A stretch of 64,000 nt of DNA from Amphiduros pacificus (Eukaryota; Annelida; Polychaeta; Phyllodocida; Hesionidae), in NCBI GenBank assembly GCA_949316495.1, contig OX439001.1:48956556-49020555 (forward strand), in the 5' to 3' direction. Numbering within the stretch: the first letter of the stretch is position 1; the number at the start of each line of letters is the position of its first letter. The translations under genes were made by a program, and so were the position numbers. This document shows positions 57,871-64,000 of the stretch, one piece after another. The notes beneath the pieces are model-generated. The model saw only the letters and a list, made by a program, of their open reading frames with translations. It was not told where the DNA came from and searched no databases.

Positions 57871-59400
57871 CTGAGATTCACTTTTGAATTTTACACCAAC
57901 CAAGAAGGACAGAGTATCCAGAGTTGCTCAGTCTAATGAGGGAGAAACCACTACAGTGGCCTCTGCTGAAACAATCACTCAGACCAGCGTTTCATCAGAG
58001 ACCAGGACAGCTGAATCTTGGCATGGCAGCTGTTAGGTCTGCAGTTCTGAAAGTTTCTCAAAGTAAGTCGTGGAGACGATCACTGGGGTAGCGACGGATG
58101 TTTCCAAAAAAGTTTATGCGATAAGATGGCAGACTTTTTCTAAGTGATGTGAAGTTCAAGAGGTGATACCAGAAGAGGCTACAATTCCTCAGGTTGCAGA
58201 TTTCCTTCTAGACTTGTGTAATCAAAGAAGTCAGTTTCCACAACCGAAGGACATGGAACTGTGATTGCCAGAGTACAATACCTCATAAGAATACCTTGCA
58301 AGTCCAGTATGGGTTAGCTTCTTTCCCTCACGCTGAACGTGACAGGATGTAACACACATGGCTAATTATCATACCACATGTGATTTATGCGGTCAACAGC
58401 CACAATGGGGTACAGAAGGGGATTAGCACAAGGTGAAACATCATAATGATTGATTGTATGTTCTAGCAGATATAATATTGCCCTGTTTCACCCCAACCTG
58501 GCCTCTTTCAGGGTGCAACACACATCCTCATGGGACTGTCACCATGACTACGGCCAACTGACCCCGGTTATCTTTGGATACAAGTGCATCTAAGAATAGC
58601 CAGCTAAATAGCCTATCCTCGGTTTTGACACCCAGAAGACCATGCAATTTCTCAGAGGCAAACCTTTTCTTACAAAACTTATCAAAACACACTTAAAAAC
58701 ATCACAAATGAATTTTATTACTCCCAAGGTCCAAGAAAACATATTAAGGATACATCTCATCCAAAAATAAAAACAAATATCATTTTGGAAAGTATACTTT
58801 TGAAGCTGAAAACATATAGCTCCTGTATATGTGTATGTGGGACTTGCAAGGTATTCTTATGAGGTATTGCAGAGTACTATTACTAAAAGCAAACTTGGAT
58901 GTTTCTCATGGTACAAAGTTGTCTCAGTGATCTGATTTGGAGCTTTTGAACATGCTTGACGGAGAGTACAAAGCATGTTCCCGAAGTGGAATCTGTCATT
59001 GGGGTTACGAATGTTATGTAAATTGCCTTTTAAACCACAAGGAATGGTTTCAAATAAGCTATGACTTTCAAAACAGTGTTTCTTATTACACTGGCATCAG
59101 GTGCAAGAACATGAGAAATACATGCCTCAGATTGTAAGTCTAACTTTCTCTCAAAACTGGAAATCCATCAGACTGGCCCCAAACCCAAAATTCCTAGCTA
59201 AGAACTTTGACTACAACAAAGGAGATAAGAATTTGGTGGGATTCTTAAAGCTGAGATGAAATTGTATTCTTTTTGTTCTATATATATTTTTTGTTCTATC
59301 TGAAGAGAATCCGAGGGCTCGTACAGGACACAGTTTGGCATCTTCTGGTCCTGGGCCTAATCTGTTCTCCAGTGCCCATAAAGAGGTATTCAAAGTTGCT
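57870..59400. mobile_element. Decayed tyrosine-recombinase retroelement remains (DIRS-like fossil)
   Basis: The region is less AT-rich than its surroundings and has protein-like fragments. One near 58130-58230 (+) resembles the N-terminal part of DIRS-type recombinases (IPQVADFLLDL). One near 59290-59390 (-) resembles their CPVRAL box. It is a broken fossil with many breaks and pieces in both orientations. Age and exact ends cannot be judged, and the family call is tentative. Confidence 0.35.
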
Positions 59401-61430
59401 GGTGGACCCAGGGACTATCTCATAAAAGGGACTGGCTAGTTATTAGGATCTCATGGTGCCAGCATGAGTCATCTCATCTTGGAGATGCAGGGGACTTAAA
59501 ATGCAAAAATTCAAATACAGGCTATTGCCTCCCTGACATTCTCCATGGAATTGATGCCCTGGGGATCAACGGTTTTCAACTGGTACATCCAGTGAAGTTC
59601 TCTTTTGCGTCTAAACTTGGTAGTTTCCACCAAATGTGGAAACTACCAATCTTGTAAATGTTTGTGAAATCTTCATCTGGTGCAAGTTACAAGCTATATC
59701 AAATTGTTGCAGCTATCATCTTCTGGGGTGGTATACTGTCGTTTGGTTTGGATGCTGATTACCTTACCAGATAGGTCTCCATTTTGGGCAGTAAATTCAG
59801 TGTGGTGGATTGGCATCTTTTCCAGTTCTGATAATTCCTCATTCTGGGAGATATCTGATTTGGGAGATATCTGATTTAAGACCTCACTACAAGGTCCTTT
59901 ATATTTATATTTCTTCTGTATCTCACTATTTCTTTGACAAGATGTAGTATTTTTAGTACTTTCTATGATGTTGATTGCATTTTGAACGTTGATTTATCAA
60001 ATGTTAAATAGTAAAGTTCTTTGAATTGTATCTTTTGCATTGGATTTTTGGAGGGTTATGACTTTCCCATTGCATTTCTGATGTATACAAATGATTTGCT
60101 TGCAGATAAGCTTTCAACCACTTATCAAAAAATGTATGATGTAAAAGAGGAAAAAAATAAACCAGCAGAGTTTGACTTAGTACTTCAGTTTATTTACATA
60201 TTGTTAAAGTGAATGGGTTATTTACACACCTTCCAACTATGATGACAATTTCCCTTTGTCCATCATATTAATTATGCTTCATACAAATGTCATTTTCCCA
60301 ATCTGATATAAGATTTTGCCATTTACTGAAAGGTACTGTAATAAGGTAATTCAGGTACAATAATATTAAAATCTATTAATTCAACATTAAACTTGTAAAA
60401 TTCAAATTTTTGTAATGATTCTATGGCTAAAAATTACACTTTTTGGGTATTACTTGAATGAAACCCACCACATATTTCCATGTTTGATAAAAGCACTTCT
60501 AACTTAAGTTTGCATTATAAATATAATAGCAACAGCAAAAGCATTCAATTTGCTTCATTTTTAGATGACAAGGAATTCATATTTTTCTGAGGGATTTCAA
60601 TTTTGCCATTCTCAATCCTGACATGATTTTATACTTTGTTAAAATTGGCACAAAATCTGAAACCCAGGTAGACCCCTCAGACTGTAGACCTATGCAAGAT
60701 CCTCAAGTTGTCTCACAGCACCACCAATATACATATATATAGAATGAGATATTGCAATATACATATTTACAGATTAATATAATAAATACCATTTCATCAT
60801 TTAGTCGTTATGTGTGTTTGCAGAAGTGTAAAGTGTGTGAATAGGATTATGATATAGATATATATGTACAATAAATGTAGATAATGATTATATACATAAG
60901 AATAAAGAAAGTTTCCAATATAAAAGTAATTTTAACACTTGTTGTGGTTGATTTACATATAAAAATCTACGATCCTGTAATATCACAAATATGATCAGCA
61001 CTGAAAATTTGACAATTAGCTCATCCACCAAATCTATCTGAGATGTATTAATTTTTCCAGAGCAGACTCATTTTAAATTCTCACAATATACTTGGATACC
61101 CAATTACCAACATAAACTACATGAAAAAGTTCAGTTGTATGAAGGAAAAGAAAGCTTCTTCATTAGCATAAATCGCCTATTGACATATCTATTCATATAG
61201 TTGTGTAAAAATGTCCAAATGAAATATTATTTCTCTGTAGATATATTAAAATGAAAGATTAAATCTCTGGATATCTTTATGTTGATAGTAATGTCAATTA
61301 CATCTGACATACTTCCTTCCTGTGTTCAGTCCAACCGGAACCTACACCCTCTGTCATTGTGCATGTATTTCAATAAGCACATTAATATTTTCTCCTTAAA
61401 TGACGAACAATTATACAATGTTGACCTAAC
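59400..61430. other. Intergenic DNA, nothing recognised
   Basis: AT-rich, with no exon-like ORF, no clear repeat unit and no RNA gene recognised. It probably includes the 3' UTR of the anillin gene (minus strand) near its right end. Confidence 0.45.
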
Positions 61431-61439
61431 AGGTTGTAC

Positions 61440-61915
61440 AGTGCTGGCATAATGGTCCGCAGTTTATACAACACTCCCATATCAGTCAGCAGATTAAACA
61501 GTGCTGCCATACAGGTCAACATGATATAGTGCTGCCATACCTACCAGTTAGCAAGTTACACAGTGCTGCCATCATGTCAGCAGGTTATACAACCCTTCTA
61601 TATCAGTCAGCAGATTATACAATGCTGTAAAACTGGTCAGCAGGTTACACAATGCTGTTATACTGGTCAGTAGATAACACAGTGCTGCCATACCAGTCAG
61701 CAGGTTATAAGGCGCTGTCATATGAATCAGCAGGTTATACAGTGCTGCCATATGAATCAGCAGGTTATACAGTGCTGCCATATGAATCAGCAGGTTATAC
61801 AGTGCTAACATATGAATCAGCAGGTTATACAGTGCTGCCATATGGGTCAGCAGGTTATACAGTGCTGCCATATGGGTCAGCAGATTATACAGTGCTGTCA
61901 TATGGGTCAGCAGGT
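61440..61915 (-). repeat. 30-bp minisatellite spanning the anillin stop codon
   Basis: About sixteen units of GCAGGTTATACAGTGCTGCC plus ATATGAATCA (+ strand) are present. Units nearest the gene (61720-61915) are almost identical and those farther away are diverged. On the minus strand the unit is ten codons, and each near-gene unit reads approximately P-A-D-P-Y-G-S-T-V-stop in the anillin frame. Confidence 0.9.
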
Positions 61916-64000
61916 GCAGCTTTGACTGGTCTCATGGCATCTGGGTGCCATGTTCTTAGATTTTTTAGAGCCTCATTCAGCCTGTCGCACCACACGATAC
62001 GATCTTCTTTTGTATCAGCTGATAACTGGTGCCTATAAATTAAATAAAATACAACATACTTTTATAGCTCACTCATATTACAAAGCATGAATATGAAATA
62101 TTTACACTTTGGGACTTAATCTTTTATTGAAAAAATAATGATTTCTCTGATATATCCTTCATGAAAATAATATTGATTCTTGCATCTGTGTATTTCCAAC
62201 TTATTCCATACTCTGATAGGCTTCTGTCAGTTGGGGCAGGCAGAAGGTTTGGTGCTTACCGTATGGTGGTCATTGTGTTGTAACACTTGGTGGTAAGTGT
62301 GTCAGCCTCTCCACGCTGTTGTCTCCTCACACACACAACCTCAAATGTGTTGGGTCTGGCACAGATATCTCGTGGGATCAAGCCCACCTTCTCTGTGATG
62401 CACATCTTCATGTCAATGTAACCCATGGGCTCCTGTAAAACAAGCAAAAATCCTCACTCATTCTTGTCTTTGCATTTGAAATAGAAATATTGCTTTATGG
62501 TACAACAACATAGTATTTAAATATAATCTGCAAGGGGTTACCTTGTATTTAGCATCATCAGGATATTTCCAGTAGCAAATTTTGTTGTTTTTCAGGACAA
62601 CCCATCGCCTATGCCAGGAGCCAAATCCACTGACATCTTCAAACATTGTCTGGAATATAAAGTAACAATTATCATAACATAAATACTTTGTATAAATCAT
62701 GTATATGGAATGATATAATTAGTGTCTGCATATATACATGGACAGAAAAAACATGCCAAAACATTGACAACACCGAACAGTACAAAGTGTCTGTAGTTGT
62801 GAAATGTTGGAAAGAAAGCATTGGCTGGATATATGTACCCCGAGTCAGGTGATTTTATTAAAGCATGGCATTACTGACCAGGAAGCCTCTTTCCTCCACA
62901 TTGCTCTCCATACGGCAGTGCAGCTTGAGGTGGATGGTTCCCTGCAACGGGGATGAATACGGCACCTGCAAAACAGCAAACATGCAACATATTAACCAAC
63001 AATTTTGGCTGGAAAAAAAGAAGAAAAAACAGAGAAAGTTTTAATTATTTTGAAGCATGTAGTTGACCTGAAAGTAATCATAATGTGTAGTAAGTTTCAC
63101 CAAAATGTAAATTAATGAGAGCATAAGTGTCAATGTTACTGACTCTGTCCAGTGTGAAGTGAGTTTTATTCAGCATCCTCATGTTGATGGGCAGAGTGGT
63201 GATGTGCACAAAGTTGGTCATCCTCACAGCATTGGGGCCGCCAGGACTCTGCATGCTAGAGGCAGTGCTCGAGCTCTTCAAACCAAACAGGCCCTTCTTC
63301 TTTGGGGTCAACCCCTTCTTTTTCTTGGGTGTCTGTCCAAGATTTTGCTCTCTAGTCACCGACTAAAAGATAAGATCAAACAAATCTCTCAATCACTGAT
63401 ATAAAATACATGTTATTTTCTGTTCTTTGTACAGTGTAATTCTGGAAAAATTAAAAAAAAAAATTAAATTGTTTGACCTACCATGCCATAAATCTCCAGG
63501 TCATATTTGAAGTCTTGTTTGATATCAGAGAGTTTGATGAGGTTGGGAAAGTCCAAGCTTCCCCGGACCATTGCATCATGGGTAGAAACCATTTGTGTGA
63601 TGATTGTGTGGGCCTTGTTACGCAGCAGACAGATGAAGTAGTGAACGGTGTTATCTGTAAAACATCACAAAATGATAATCATCCTCCATGTCCATTGTAT
63701 TCCCATCTCAATAAATAAAACCATTTTTCCATATTTTTGGTTGTAAAAGTCGTAAAGCAATTAACTAGAGAAGAGTTAGTTCTGACCATGAGGTGTGCCG
63801 ATCCTGTTCATGAAGTCCCTCTTGAGTGGGAGTCGGATATCGGAGATGGTTAGTGATCCCATGGGTTGTCCATCATTCTGATTGCCACGCCCGTCACGAA
63901 GCTTCTGCTGCTCCAAGATGTAACCTTCCCGCTTCTTGCCTGAACAGAAAAACCCATTCCATCATTTAAACTTGCAAAGTTCTTACAAATATGACCAAGT
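61885..64000 (-). CDS. ANLN: Anillin, C-terminal part (last seven exons in the window; 5' end outside)
   Basis: Exons in transcript order: 63939-63787, 63654-63482, 63362-63144, 62965-62879, 62649-62542, 62432-62260, 62032-61885, all in frame with GT-AG junctions. The first four cover the end of the anillin-homology region ([62 protein letters not shown]). Then comes the PH domain ([56 protein letters not shown]), which closely follows vertebrate anillin. Anillin crosslinks RhoA, actin, myosin and septins at the cytokinetic ring, and its PH domain binds phosphoinositides and septins. An insert with two basic TPKKK patches lies in exon 63362-63144. The C-terminus, ADPYDSTV, is longer than in vertebrates and lies in a minisatellite. 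The gene converges on the plus-strand gene. Confidence 0.95.

Noticed and set aside
61572-62038. Repeat ORFs on both strands ([10 protein letters not shown] type on -, YTVLPYESAG type on +)
   Set aside because: They are frames of the 30-bp minisatellite other than the anillin frame.

Overview
The window is animal nuclear DNA, most likely from a bivalve mollusc or close lophotrochozoan. Supporting signs are spliced genes with AT-rich introns, a tRNA-derived SINE with an (AAAC)n-type tail, many short terminal-inverted-repeat (TIR) elements, and satellite-carrying elements studded with AAGGTCA. The organism is inferred from repeat style only. No rRNA, intact tRNA, CRISPR or bacterial-type features were seen.

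Layout. Positions 1-5100 look intergenic, with old repeats and one TIR element. A CpG-containing promoter with two E2F-type sites and a probable non-coding first exon lies at about 5100-5272. From 8227 to 55328 (+) I can build one continuous, phase-consistent gene of 25 coding exons: 16,716 coding bases, 5571 residues. It encodes an N-terminal FHA domain, a very large acidic disordered region (mostly one 11.4-kb exon with two in-frame minisatellites), a SLIP-GC/NUGGC-type large GTPase with all nucleotide-binding motifs intact, and a basic tail with a zinc-ribbon-like CxxC pair, SUMO consensus sites and a C-terminal SUMO-interacting motif. The FHA half and the GTPase half are separated by an 11.1-kb intron that is about four fifths repeats, so automated annotation may well split them. 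The split-codon phases match across this intron, and the peptide at the joint reads as one helical segment leading into the GTPase. Positions 55329-61884 hold a minisatellite and a decayed tyrosine-recombinase retroelement. At 61885-63939 (-) are the last seven exons of anillin (ANLN), covering part of the anillin-homology region and the PH domain; the gene runs off the right edge and converges on the first gene.

Functional reading. Known SLIP-GC is a nuclear GTPase linked to protection from AID-induced DNA damage. FHA domains read phospho-threonine. The disordered region carries SQ sites (ATM/ATR-type) in 16 of 22 tandem units and repeated KEN boxes (APC/C-type degrons), and the promoter has E2F sites. 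Together these suggest, as inference, a cell-cycle-regulated genome-maintenance scaffold fused to a dynamin-like GTPase. Anillin is a cytokinesis protein and looks like an unrelated neighbour.

A second theme is minisatellites grown from gene edges. Two introns begin with tandem copies of the preceding exon end plus its splice donor, and the anillin stop codon lies in the first unit of a 30-bp array in which each unit re-encodes nearly the same C-terminus and stop.
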